DNA of 64,000 nucleotides from Cotesia glomerata. Lineage: Eukaryota > Arthropoda > Insecta > Hymenoptera > Braconidae. The translations under genes and the position numbers were made by a program. Shown here piece after piece: positions 22,601-30,257 of this stretch. The notes beneath the pieces are model-generated. The model had not been told where the DNA came from, did not search any database, and saw nothing but the letters and a program-made list of their open reading frames with translations. The stretch covers positions 17,137,043-17,201,042 of the forward strand of contig NC_058166.1 of NCBI RefSeq assembly GCF_020080835.1, written 5' to 3'. The stretch's first letter is position 1, and each line of letters begins with the position of its first letter.

Positions 22601-24812
22601 CATGATTCTGCGGGAGATCCGCTATCGCCGAAACCGGGGAGGTCTGGGAAACCGATGCTGGTGCAGAAAAATGGAGTGAAGGATCATAAGAATGGGCTTA
22701 AGACTGTGAGGATGTCTACGTTGGCGGGGAGTATTGGGTCTAGTTACGATCGCAGTCATATAACAGGTATTGTTTGGATTTTTTGTTAATTTGAAAGATA
22801 TTTAATAGTTTTTTTGGGAAGTAAATCTTGATAAAAAAATTTCAAATGTAGAAATTGTAAATTTTTTAAAAATTGTTTTACGAAATTAATTTATTTGTTA
22901 AGTAAAATTAAAAAATGGGTATATTTACAAGTAGATAAAGCATTTTTATTTTCATTTTTTTGAACGAAATTTTTATTTGATTTTATTGGTTTTTTTTTTA
23001 AATACATGAAAAAATGAACAATTTAAAATAAAATAGTTGATTATCACAATTTTAACAAATTTTCAAAAAAATTTTTAAATTTATCATTTTATAATTTTTT
23101 TAGCAAAAAATACTTTTGATAAAAAAAATTTCAAGTGTAGAAATTGGAAAAAATTATTATTGTAATTTTCTTTAAATTATTTTATGGAATTAATTTATTT
23201 GTTAAGGGAAATTTAAAAATGGGTAAATATTTACAAGTGGGGTCAACTATTTTTATTTTCATTTTTTTGAACGAAATTTTTATTTGATTTCATTGATGTT
23301 TTTTTGAAAGATATTTAGTAATTTTTTTGGAAAATAAATTTTGATAAAATAATTTCAAGTGTAGAAAATTATTATTGTAAATTTTTTTTTTTTATTTTAT
23401 GGAAGTAATTTATTTGTTAAGTAAAATTAAAAAATTGGTATATTTACAAGTGGGTTCAAACATTTTAATTTTCATTTTTTGAACAAAATTTCTATTTGAT
23501 TTTATTGATGTTTTTTTTGAAAAATACATAAAAAAAATGAACAATTACAATAAAATAGTTGATTATCACAATTTTAACAAATTTTCAAAAAAATTTATAA
23601 ATTTTTCATTTTATAATTTTTTTAACAAATCGATACTGCCATTCTAATACGTCGTATCTCACATTTAGAAAATTTTAAAGCATACGGTAAAAACAGTTCA
23701 TTTTTAACATTGACTAAATGGGATTCAATGGATGAAAATATTTATTTAAAAATAGTTATTAAACTATTTGACCTTTAAATTTTTAACATGACTTGTCGTG
23801 ATTCTATTTTTCAAAAAAAGTCAGTTTGTCAATTGTAAGATACGACGTATTTGAATGGCAGTATTGAAATACTTTTGATAAAAAAAATTTCAAATGTAGA
23901 AATTGGAAAAACTTATAATTGTATTTTTTTTTTATTTTTTTTTTTTTTTTTTTTTACGGAATTAATTTATTTAAGTAAAATTAAAAAATTTCGGCTTATT
24001 TGTTATTATTGAATTTTTTTTTTGTCATAGTTTATAAAAAAAATTTATTTTATAGGTATCTTTATATTTTTTTAAGGTAAAAGATCTAATACCGGAATGA
24101 AGAGTTTATTGGTTTTGATAACGTAAAATAAATATATTTATGTATTGAAAAATATTCATGAGTTACATGGAAATTTTATATTAGAATAATTTTATTTTTT
24201 AAAACTGGCCTCATTGTCACAGTAGTATAATTTAATGACTTATTTTTGCTAGTTTCATATGTAAATTATTTTTTTTTCTCACAAAATACAATCAAACTTA
24301 AAAATTTTAAATAAATGTTTTATTATATTTTTTTTTAGTTAGAAAAATTACGAAATTTTGAAGAATTAGATTTTTTACTCTTTAAAATAATTATAATAAT
24401 AAATTATTAAATAATAATTATAAATTTTTCAGGTGCATCGAGCTCAACTAGAGGAAGTTCCGGTGGAGTTTATCCGCAAGAGACATTAAATCCTCCACCA
24501 AGTCCAGCGACGACAGCAAACTCGACGAGGTGCTCCAGCAGCAACGCGTCACGATATCGTCCCTACAGACACTATCGGAGTATAAATCAACCTCCACCTC
24601 CAACGCCTTGCAGCACAGATGTTTGCGACGAGTCTGACTGCTATTACCCATCAAGGTATAGGTATGAAAGTGAGCCATTTCCACCGCCACCCACGCCTAA
24701 ATCGGTGTATCACAGCGACGCTGGTATCAGCTGTCCTCCGTCACCTAGTTCGAGGTCTTCAACTTATTTCAGCCCTCTTCCACCCCCTCCGTCGCCCGAG
24801 TTTGGAAAATAA
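3858..24812 (+). CDS. arr: Arrow, Wnt co-receptor LRP5/6 orthologue (four coding exons)
   Basis: This is a single-pass receptor that with Frizzled binds Wnt and recruits Axin through phosphorylated PPPSP motifs to stabilise beta-catenin. Coding exons: 3858-3945, 17230-19195, 20338-22766, 24433-24812. All junctions are GT/AG and in phase, giving 1620 residues (human LRP6 has 1613). Residues 1-30 are a signal peptide, with a hydrophobic core AAYILCTLVSSAFG. Four YWTD beta-propeller/EGF pairs follow, with EGF modules near residues 297, 609, 912 and 1223. Three LDL-receptor class A repeats lie at about 1268-1383 and the TM helix (YIIVILVVAGVVTIAVLGFYY) at about 1403-1424. The cytoplasmic tail carries five PPP(S/T)P-type motifs. 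The start at 3858 gives an in-frame signal peptide; the Met at 3876 is an alternative. Exon 1 is separated from the rest by a 13.3 kb intron full of transposons. Confidence 0.96.
4010..4460. repeat. AT-rich dispersed repeat in arrow intron 1
   Basis: A member of the family described at 1740-2935, marked by TTAATTTAGCAGATATTTAA, GACATGTAGAAATTTAAAA and GGCAAGTGACAGCTAATTTT. Its borders cannot be fixed by eye. Confidence 0.5.
4487..5344. mobile_element. TIR element (CACGGAAAGAACAAGATG) with TA target duplication
   Basis: The termini CACGGAAAGAACAAGATGAC and the inverted GTCATCTTGTTCTTTCCATG flank the element, with TA on each side (4485-4486 and 5345-5346). The outer arms repeat TCCAGATTATA-type motifs. 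A different TIR element is nested inside at 4623-5261. It has no coding capacity. The ends match the 2.7 kb element at 12761-15474 but the interior does not, so the two share an end sequence and probably a transposase source. Confidence 0.75.
4623..5261. mobile_element. MITE-like element, CAGAAAGAAA family, copy 1
   Basis: It begins GACAGAAAGAAAAATTTCTT and ends in ...TTTTTTTCTGTG, with TA on both sides (4621-4622, 5262-5263). The interior is full of CAAGAAAATTTTCTTG-like short palindromes. Related copies lie at 9165-9863, 9866-10352 and 44629-45309, with a rearranged one at 25250-26488. A roughly 63-codon frame recurs in several copies but is broken in others, so it is not taken as coding. 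Confidence 0.75.
5345..6642. other. Mostly unique arrow intron 1 sequence
   Basis: Sequence complexity and GC content are higher than in the surroundings (for example 5695-5900 and 6180-6420), and none of the repeat families in this window is seen. No exon-like frame with conserved content was recognised. From about 6540 there is an ATTTATTTATTTATTTAT run followed by a short tail resembling the 3' end of a retroelement. Unique islands in a large intron of a developmental gene are candidates for enhancers, but nothing here proves it. Confidence 0.4.
6643..8388. mobile_element. TIR element (CACTGATAGAAAG) split by a Helitron
   Basis: The left end CATTGATAGAAAGATTTG and right end CTTTCAATCAGTG are inverted repeats. 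The remaining arms are made of TTAATAAATATTTGTTAAC-like motifs. The same termini bound the intact 272 bp element at 39350-39621. The Helitron at 7064-8207 lies inside it, so this element was there first. Confidence 0.6.
7064..8207 (-). mobile_element. Helitron-like element, complete ends
   Basis: On the minus strand it starts TCTATATTATTAAG (8207 downwards) and ends with hairpin CAGTCACATAGTGACTG, AAGGTTG, CTAG at 7064. The flanking bases are A at the 5' side and T at the 3' side, the classical Helitron A^T site. The interior is an array of long-palindrome units, about 235-250 bp apart, with (TA)-rich centres. There is no Rep/Helicase coding, so it is non-autonomous. Confidence 0.85.
8389..9164. 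other. Unique intronic sequence
   Basis: Relatively GC-rich intron 1 sequence. It has a short GGAGTGGAATGGAGTGGAG run near 8635 and TTTGCTTTGCTTTGC near 8680. No repeat family or exon was recognised. Confidence 0.35.
9165..9863. mobile_element. MITE-like element, CAGAAAGAAA family, copy 2
   Basis: The ends are CATAGAAAGAAAAATTTCCT and ...TTTTTTTTCGGTG, with TA at 9163-9164 and 9864-9865. It is colinear with 4623-5261 and 44629-45309, with internal duplication of the CAAGAAAATTTACTTCT segment. The equivalent of the small ORF in copy 1 is frameshifted in a poly-A run. Confidence 0.75.
9866..10352. mobile_element. Partial tandem copy of the CAGAAAGAAA element
   Basis: It repeats the right two thirds of the preceding element, from ATTATCATAAATACTTGATA to CTTTTTTTCTAT, directly abutting it and lacking its own left terminus. 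This looks like unequal exchange or a nested truncated insertion. Confidence 0.65.
10353..11999. other. Unique intronic sequence with poly-T tracts
   Basis: Contains a GC-richer island at about 10770-11100 and long T runs at about 11310-11412, but no recognisable exon. A frame over 11283-11582 is only low-complexity poly-Phe/Tyr. Confidence 0.35.
12653..12726. repeat. (TA)n microsatellite
   Basis: A pure TA tract at the centre of a Helitron palindrome. Similar tracts lie at 15659-15724, 16624-16658, 27682-27741 and 33990-34022. The one at 15659-15724 is where the 895 bp TIR element inserted. Confidence 0.95.
12861..13925 (+). mobile_element. Composite palindromic element, copy 1
   Basis: The left half (12861-13390) contains the GC-rich inverted pair TCTGGCGCC / GGAGCGCCAGA around 12887-12932. 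The right half (about 13397-13922) is a palindrome with ends TCCGAACAAAAACAGTTTC and GAAACTGTTTTTGTTCGGA. A second copy in opposite orientation lies at 36345-37405. No convincing coding frame: the 62-codon frame at 13166 is not matched in the other copy. Confidence 0.75.
14281..14446. mobile_element. 166 bp MITE, CAGTCGACGCTC termini
   Basis: Starts CAGTCAACGCTC and ends GAGCGTCGACTG, flanked by TA (14279-14280, 14447-14448). The interior repeats GTCAAATACAGAGA in both orientations. Removing it restores CTTAGTAAACCTAAACGC, which is seen unbroken at about 14004-14022, so target and duplication are both confirmed in the window. Confidence 0.9.
15727..16621. mobile_element. 895 bp palindromic TIR element (GGGTGGCGCAAAAA)
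   Basis: The ends GGGTGGCGCAAAAAGCCGAC and GTCGG...TTTTGCGCCACCC are inverted, with TA at 15725-15726 and 16622-16623. The arms pair over several hundred bases (for example CACTCGAGACT, CGTAACGAG). Near the centre lies a tRNA-like B box (16136-16147, minus strand). It is inserted in the TA tract of the surrounding Helitron. Confidence 0.85.
16090..16165 (-). repeat. tRNA-derived SINE-like fragment
   Basis: On the minus strand it reads CTGCCAGGCGTGGGTTCGAATCCC, broken here as CTGCCAGGCGTG and GGTTCGAATCCC. This is a canonical Pol III B box with the tRNA-like anticodon-arm remnant common in insect SINEs. A convincing A box and cloverleaf are absent, so it is not an intact tRNA gene. Confidence 0.5.
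16844..17229. other. End of arrow intron 1
   Basis: Unique sequence ending in the acceptor ATTGTTTTAG before exon 2, with a moderately GC-rich patch at 16900-17090. No further feature seen. Confidence 0.5.
17230..19195 (+). CDS. arr: arrow exon 2 (propellers 1-2, EGF 1-2, start of propeller 3)
   Basis: This encodes about residues 30-685. Repeated YWTD-type blades (LYWTD, FYWTD, MFWTDW, KVYWCD) are each spaced some 43 residues apart. EGF-like modules NPCRHNNGNCSHLC (about residue 297) and NPCGKNNGGCSHLC (about residue 609) close propellers 1 and 2. Codon use becomes T/G-rich in the second half (18300-19190) compared with the C-richer start. The donor GCCAG|GTGAG leaves two bases that complete Ser with exon 3. 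Confidence 0.95.
19311..20001 (+). mobile_element. Helitron-like element in arrow intron 2
   Basis: The 5' end is degraded (TTTATATTATTGAAAGAATAAG). It contains two palindromic units and the 3' module CACGGCAGTTACATAGTGAATGCAAGGTTA, with CTAG at 19998-20001 followed by T. It accounts for most of intron 2; the rest (20002-20337) is plain AT-rich sequence up to the acceptor GTTTCAG. Confidence 0.8.
20338..22766 (+). CDS. arr: arrow exon 3 (propellers 3-4, EGF 3-4, LDLa 1-3, TM)
   Basis: This encodes about residues 685-1495. It resumes mid-propeller 3 with ALDFDISQNRIYWADVKL. EGF 3 (NSCKQNNGGCSHIC) is near residue 912 and EGF 4 (HVCSPFQDYGGCSHFC) near 1223. The LDLa repeats have the usual CDG..DC.DGSDE acidic calcium-binding cores; repeat 2 reads CDGIVQCQDGGDE, with Gly for Ser. 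The TM helix is about 1403-1424, followed by basic CRKKL. The exon is open for 23 bases past the donor (22767), but the PPPSP tail is reached only by splicing to 24433. Confidence 0.95.
22767..24432. other. arrow intron 3 with degenerate tandem repeats
   Basis: From about 22800 to 23635 three diverged copies of a unit of about 250-290 bp can be followed. Each has TTTTGATAAAAAAATTTCAA, GTGTAGAAATTG, TTAATTTATTTGTTAAGTAAA and TATTTACAAGTGG. Related sequence recurs at 27440-28220 in both orientations. A separate MITE is at 23636-23861. Confidence 0.55.
23636..23861. mobile_element. 226 bp MITE (CTGCCATTC termini), TA duplication
   Basis: The ends CTGCCATTCTAATACGTCGT and the inverted ACGACGTATTTGAATGGCAG are each next to TA (23634-23635 and 23862-23863). 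It lies within the tandem repeats of arrow intron 3 and has no ORF. Confidence 0.85.
24433..24812 (+). CDS. arr: arrow exon 4 (PPPSP signalling tail)
   Basis: This encodes residues about 1495-1620, a Ser/Pro-rich tail. Five motifs are visible: NPPPSPAT (~1514), QPPPPTPCST (~1548), PPPPTPKS (~1579), CPPSPSS (~1595) and PPPPSPE (~1612). Motif B is followed by STDVCDES, as in vertebrate LRP6. These are GSK3/CK1 phosphorylation sites that bind Axin. It ends EFGK-TAA, slightly shorter after the last motif than I recall for vertebrate LRP6. Confidence 0.95.
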
Positions 24813-25473
24813 TTTGGTGCTTCCATTCTTAGTACTCTAGGCTACTAAGTAAGACTTGATAAGAAAAGCAAATTAACAAATTTAGAAAAAGAGCTTCATA
24901 TCAACTAAAAAAAATTAAAATTAAGTTTGATGATACCAAGCATTTATAAATTTTGTAACCGGTCTTATTTTTTTAGAAATTTCTCATTCAATAATATGAT
25001 ACTTGTATATACTATTTCTCAGGCCATATTTTATTTATTCTGGGTCTCTATAAATTATTGTTGATGTTATTATTATCGGTTTTATTTGTGTTGTATTTGT
25101 CACTTTAGTTTTCAAGTTGTTTTGCTTTGAGGAATTTTTTTTTTATTGAGATATTTCTGAGAAAATAAGACTTGAAGTCTATAAATTTGTAAAGTTGATC
25201 GTTTTTTAAATTTAAGTGTGTAAAAATTAAAATTTTCGGAGTTTTATTACACACAAAAAAAAATTAACTTGAATCACGTGAAAAATTCTTTAACTGAGAA
25301 AATAACGATTACTCTGATCAGGTTTAAATTCTTCTATAATTAATTTAAATCAGGATGTTGTAGACCAAAATTATGTTATGTTTTTTATTTCATTTATTTT
25401 AACATGCGACGTTTCGTCAGTTTTATTCTGACATCATCAGGCACCTTAAAATTTTACAATATAAAAACACATA

Positions 25474-25695
25474 AGGTAAAAGACCCAGTTATTGACACTT
25501 GCAATTTTATTCTAGTTAAAAAAATAAAATGTTTTCAAAAAATCAATTATCTTAAAATTTATTATTCAAAAATTATATTCATTAATTTATTAGAGTTGAT
25601 TTGTTTTGTTTTTTTTTTTTTTTTTGTTTTTTTTTTTTTTTTTTTTTTTTTAATTAAAATAAAATTGCAAGTGTCAATAACTGGGTCTTTTACCT
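25474..25695. mobile_element. 222 bp MITE (AGGTAAAAGACCC termini)
   Basis: The ends AGGTAAAAGACCCAGTTATT and AATAACTGGGTCTTTTACCT are perfect over more than 30 bases, with TA on both sides (25472-25473, 25696-25697). The other arm of the surrounding palindrome (around 26185) is the empty site, so insertion and TA duplication are directly shown. Confidence 0.92.
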
Positions 25696-26204
25696 TAGTC
25701 CTTAATTTACAAAAATTACTGTGCATGACATTTTTTTATATACAAAAAATTTTTTTATATTTAGAGTCCGGAATAAATAAAATGAACCATATCCAATTAA
25801 TTAAATATATTAAAAACCTCGTCAACAATATGTTTGAAAATTCGTCTATCATTTTCTAGTTAATATTGATAAGTAACAAATTATCAACAATAAACACGAG
25901 GTTTTAATCTTTGCTTTTTGGAAAATACCAAAAATCTTATCCGTATATTCCAAAAAGCAAAGACTGAAACCTCTTGTTTATTTGAAAGTTATTATTGATA
26001 ATTTGTTACTTATCAATATTTACTTAAAAATAATAAACTAATTTTTAAACATATTGTTGACGAGGTTTTTAATATATTTAATAATTGGATATGGTTCATT
26101 TTATTTATTACGAACTCTAAATATAAAAAAATTTTTTGTATATAAAAAAATGTCATGCGCATTAATTTTTGTAAATTAATGACTATGTGTTTTAATATTG
26201 TAAA

Positions 26205-26261
26205 ATTTTAAGGTGCCTGATGATGTGAGAATAAAACTGACGAAACGTCGCATGTTAAAAT
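26205..26261 (+). ncRNA. Hammerhead-ribozyme-like motif (degenerate)
   Basis: The core CTGATGA (26217-26223) and GAAAC (26242-26246) flank a stem-loop, GTGAG/CTGAC here and perfect GTCAG/CTGAC in the antisense copy. Immediately after comes GTC (26247-26249), the usual cleavage triplet. Bases 26205-26216 can pair with 26250-26261 over 12 positions with one mismatch, matching stem I. Stem III is missing (GAAAC runs directly into GTC) and stem II carries an extra U, so self-cleavage as a monomer is doubtful. Such minimal hammerheads are known from Penelope-like and other retroelements. Confidence 0.4.
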
Positions 26262-27360
26262 AAATGAAATAAAAAACATAACATCATTTTGGTCTACAAC
26301 ATCCTGATTTAAATTAATTATGAGAAAATAATTTTAAAAAGTTTCATTGTCTTGAATCAAGATGAAAAATTCTTTAATCAAGTAAAATTTACTAAAACCA
26401 AGAAAAATTTTTTAGTTTAAAAATTTTTCTGCTCACATCAAATTCTTAAAAATAATTTACTTGATTAAAGTTAATTTTTTTTTCTGTGTACTAGTGATAG
26501 AAGTTTTTTAACAAATTCGAATGATCACCACGGTGCTAAATATTTTTAAAAAGTGCACGAGGGCATTGATCACTTAGCCGCGTAACAAAGTGCAAATATT
26601 TGTTTTATAATTGTTTTTTTTTTTTTTTTACACGTGTACAAAGTTAATGCCTCTGTGCCTGAAAAAAAGTAAATAAATTCGCGACCAAAAGTTTGCAATA
26701 AAAGCAAATTTGTCCATGGTACTCTGTAAATAAAAACGCATGTAAATATTAAAATTTACTCATAAGTAATAAGCTAAAATATAAGTTAAAATAACTAGAA
26801 TGTTTTTTAATAATTATAATAATAATCAACAAAATACCAGTGTACAGAATGGAGTATTTGTGACATTTAAATATTAATCGTGTTCAAGACACGTAAGCTT
26901 ATTTTATTTGTTTACTAAATCAAAGCCATTTATTAATCTTGTTTATAATCTATACTCCGTTAATTGTGATACAAAGTATGTCGTTTTAATTTTTTTTAAT
27001 TGTAAGAGAGAATTTACATTTTATCTTCTTTATTTTACCTGACGTGGCATCTGACCAAAGGCTGCTTCGAGTAAATATTTTTTTTTATTTTTATTTTTAT
27101 TATGTAATTATTAATGAGTACTATTCGATTAATTATTTTTAAGAATTAACTCTGTTTTATGTATATTAAGTATAAAATTTTTCTAACTGTACAACGAAGT
27201 ACATAACGTACAAACGCACATGAAAGTTTTCCAATTAAAATAACAAATTTTTCAGATATTTATTGTTACTTGATATACAATATAGATAATCTTGTTTTTA
27301 TAGTATTGTTTCACTTACGATTGTGTGCCATAATCGTCATAATATAAATAAAACCATGTA

Positions 27361-27680
27361 TTATATTACTAAGTAATAGTATTTTGGAATCGCTGGATTT
27401 TTTTTTGTACTTTTTATTTTTTGTAAAAAATATTACTTAAGAATATCAATTTTTTGGTAATTATTTACAAGTGGGGTCAAACCTATTTTTGGCAATAACT
27501 AGGTGAAAAATTAACATTTTCAAATTTTTTTTTTATTTTGCTTGTTAAATTTATGATAAAAAATATCGTGAAAGAAAAAAGTAAAGATTTCGATAGTTTT
27601 TTTTGCCTTCAAAAGTTGGAAAAAATTTTGGTTCTCATGTTTTTGGATAAAATTTCTATTTTATCTTTTTTTGGCGTTTT

Positions 27681-27745
<65 letters not shown>

Positions 27746-28470
27746 TAAGAACATAACAAACGAACATTAAAAAAAAAAAAAAGTTGAATATCACAATTTT
27801 CTAAAAAATTTATAAATTTTTGTGAAAATTTGTTAAATTGTGATGATCAACTTTTTTTTTTTAATTGTTCATTTTTTTTTATGTATTTTTCACAAAAAAA
27901 TATATCAATAAAATCAAATAAAAAATTTCGTAAAAAAAAAATGAAAATGAAAATGGTTGACCTCACTTGTAAATATTTACCAATCTGGTAATTATTTACA
28001 AGTGGGGTCAAAAATATTTTTGGCCATATCTAAGTGAAAAATTAAGATTTTCAAATTTTTTTTTATTCTGCTTGTTTTTACGAAGCATTTATAATAAAAA
28101 ATATCGTAAAAGAAAAAAATAAAGATTTCGATAGCTTTTTTGCCTTCAAAAGTTGGAAAAAATTTTAGCTTTCATGTTTTTGGATAAAATTTCTATTCTA
28201 TCTTATTTTGAATAAAAAATTATTTAATAAGCGATTTTGAAGTACTATAACTTGACTATAGTTAAGATATAAAACTAAAAAGTTTAAACATTTGGCTCTG
28301 CCAATATAGATCGCCTTTAAGTAGTAATAATCTCGATCAAATCACTGATTGCATTGAGAATCCAAGACTGAACGAATGAAATATAAAAAAAAAAAAAAAA
28401 TAATAAAATAAATTACTAGAATTTTTCACTTTTTATCATATACATAGGTGACAATATTTGGTATTACCCT
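27361..28470. other. Intergenic repeats between arrow and TTLL1
   Basis: Two direct copies of a block (about 27450-27680 and 27986-28215) share TATTTACAAGTGGGGTCAAA, GTGAAAAATTAA and GCCTTCAAAAGTTGG. They are separated by a TA tract and an inverted relative of the same family. It is related to the tandem repeats of arrow intron 3. No gene seen. Confidence 0.5.
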
Positions 28471-28810
28471 GTGTAATGTATCATAAAAATGCAATTTTTT
28501 TTAAAATAATTTTTCAGAACAAATTTGTTTGTTAGTACAGCTAACTTTAATATCTAAATCAATTTTTATATAAATTTTATACCAATAAAAATTCCAATTA
28601 TCTTCAGGCCCGACTTGCGTCCATTCTCTTTTTCCAAAATTATGAACAATAACAGACTTGTCCATATCTGTGCAAAATGTTACTTTCATTTTATCAGATC
28701 CTACTGTCGATACTCTTAAAAAATAATTACCCATAATTATTAAATAATAATAATAATTAATTAATTAATTAATTAATTAATTAAAACATGAGCAATCAAC
28801 ATGAGAATTA
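28471..28810 (-). pseudogene. Duplicated TTLL1 exon 1 fragment
   Basis: The frame from 28734 downwards reads MGNYFLRVSTVGSDKMKV and continues through the TTLL1 motif ending DNWNFYWY. It is nearly the same as the true exon 1 at 35086-35237. The donor is also kept in altered form (GTATAA for GTATGA). Similarity extends into flanking intron and leader sequence on both sides. No other TTLL1 exon is found nearby, so this is a segmental copy, not a second gene. Changes such as RG to RE in the conserved NFEKRGW block suggest decay. Confidence 0.8.
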
Positions 28811-28869
28811 ACCCTTTGACGGTCGACCTTGAATCCCTACTCTCAATTTCAATCGTCCGTCTTCTTTAA

Positions 28870-30015
28870 GTGAGAGAGCTATAGTCTTTTTTGTTAAAAT
28901 CAAAGATTTTTAGCTTCCCGCTAAGAAAATCGAAGATTTTCAAAAATCGGGAAGTTATTTTCACCCCGATTTGCAAAAATCGAGTTTTCATCAGATCTCG
29001 ACGTTTGAAGGTCACAGGAAGCTTCCCTGACTATCCCCGCGAGGTTGTCACTATGTCTGTATGTATGTATGTATGTATGTATGTATGTATGTGTGTGTGT
29101 GTGTGTGTGTGACTATGTGACTCGCTTATAACTTTTGAACGACTGAACCGATCGGAACGTACTAAACGGCGTTCTAAAGAGTTCCCTCAAACTTAGATTT
29201 CCTGATAATTTGAACCGATTCGGACCGATACATTTTGAGAAATTTTGAAAAATCTCAAAAAAAATCATTTTTGAAAGTGGTTTTTTTGGAATATCTTTTA
29301 AACGGCTCTATCGACAACTTCAAAAACTAATCCGCCCTTAAGCTTGAAAAACCACGCGATCCTCGCTAATCCGGTCAAAATCGGTTGATTAGTTCGAGAG
29401 ATATCGTAAACGAAAGAAAACTGAAAAAAGTGTTTTTTTAACATAACTCCGACATTTTTTGGAATAACTTTTAAACTGCTGCACTGATCGATTTCATAAA
29501 CTAATCAGCTATTAGCATGAAAAAATTACGTCGATCGCCGTCAAGCCGGTCAAAATTGGTCAATTCGTTCAAGAAATATCATGAATGAAAGAAAACCAAA
29601 AAAAGTGTTTTTTTGGAATTACTCCAAATTTCCTAGTTTTATCAGTTCAAACTTGAAGATTCTTCATGAAACTAAAAAAATTGCGTCAAATACTGCCAAC
29701 CGCGTGAAAATTGGTTGATTTATTTAAAAGTTAGTGAGGTTTGAAAATTAAAAAAATATTGTTCTATGATACTTCTATCAGACTTTTGAGCTCGATGCCA
29801 CCAACCGCGTAAATCAGTTCATTCATTCAAAAGTTATTGCCATTTAAAAATTCAAAAAATTGTTTTCTATTAAACGACCATTAGAGTTTTGAGCTCGAAG
29901 AGCTCAAAATGACACAAAAATCATATTTTTGAGCTCGAAGAGCTCAAAAACGTAATGTGTAATTTTGAGCGCTTAAGGACAAAATGAGCGGGAAGTTGCA
30001 GGGATGGCCTTTAAA
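28870..30015. repeat. Long dispersed repeat with (TATG)n/(TG)n core, copy 1
   Basis: Shares with 48490-49300 the phrases TTTTCAAAAATCGGGAAGTT, GATCTCGACGTTT, TATGTATGTATGTATG followed by TGTGTG, TAACTTTTGAACG, GGTTGATT and GAGCTCGAAGAGCTCAAAA. No coding frame persists. Its class is unknown; it may be the remnant of a larger non-coding element. Confidence 0.75.
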
Positions 30016-30257
30016 GTCAACCGTCGTCCTAATTTTTTTTTTAGGTCACGAACTAAAAATTTTAGGGGCGCTGCAAAGTCAAAAACCAAATTGGTAAATA
30101 CAGGACACCTTAATATACATAGGTGACAATGTTTAGTATTACCCTGTGTAATGTATCATATTTGAACAAAAATACTATTTGAAGAACAAAGTAAATAATA
30201 AATTTTTTTGTTGATGTATTTTAAACCGGTTACATTTTTGTGGATTGTTGTTATTAA

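Larger units (their letters stand above)
25336..26321. mobile_element. 986 bp palindromic element with hammerhead-like cores
   Basis: The ends ATAATTAATTTAAATCAGG and the inverse CCTGATTTAAATTAATTAT continue as near-perfect inverted repeats across almost the whole length (for example GTTTGAAAATT, AACACGAGGTTTTAA). Each arm carries a CTGATGA...GAAAC motif, antisense at 25411-25440 and sense at 26217-26246. The left arm alone also carries the MITE 25474-25695. No ORF is credible: the 151-codon frame at 25404 runs across both elements and poly-T. Confidence 0.8.
25250..26488. mobile_element. CACAGAAA-family TIR element carrying a nested palindrome
   Basis: The outer ends CACACAAAAAAAAATTAACTT and AAGTTAATTTTTTTTTCTGTG lie between TA (25248-25249, 26489-26490). 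The middle is replaced by the 986 bp palindromic element. The arms show the AAGAAAAATTTTTTAG style typical of this family. Confidence 0.7.
24813..27360 (+). other. Probable arrow 3' UTR with a nested transposon insertion
   Basis: There is no coding content after the arrow stop. AATAAA at 27347-27352 is the best polyadenylation signal, preceded by unique sequence at 26500-27340. If used, the UTR is about 2.5 kb and includes the nested element 25250-26488. Earlier, weaker signals could end the transcript before the insertion. This is inference. Confidence 0.4.

Noticed and set aside
25404..25859. 151-codon frame
   Set aside because: It crosses a MITE border and poly-T (Phe-rich) tracts within a palindromic element, and there is no family resemblance.
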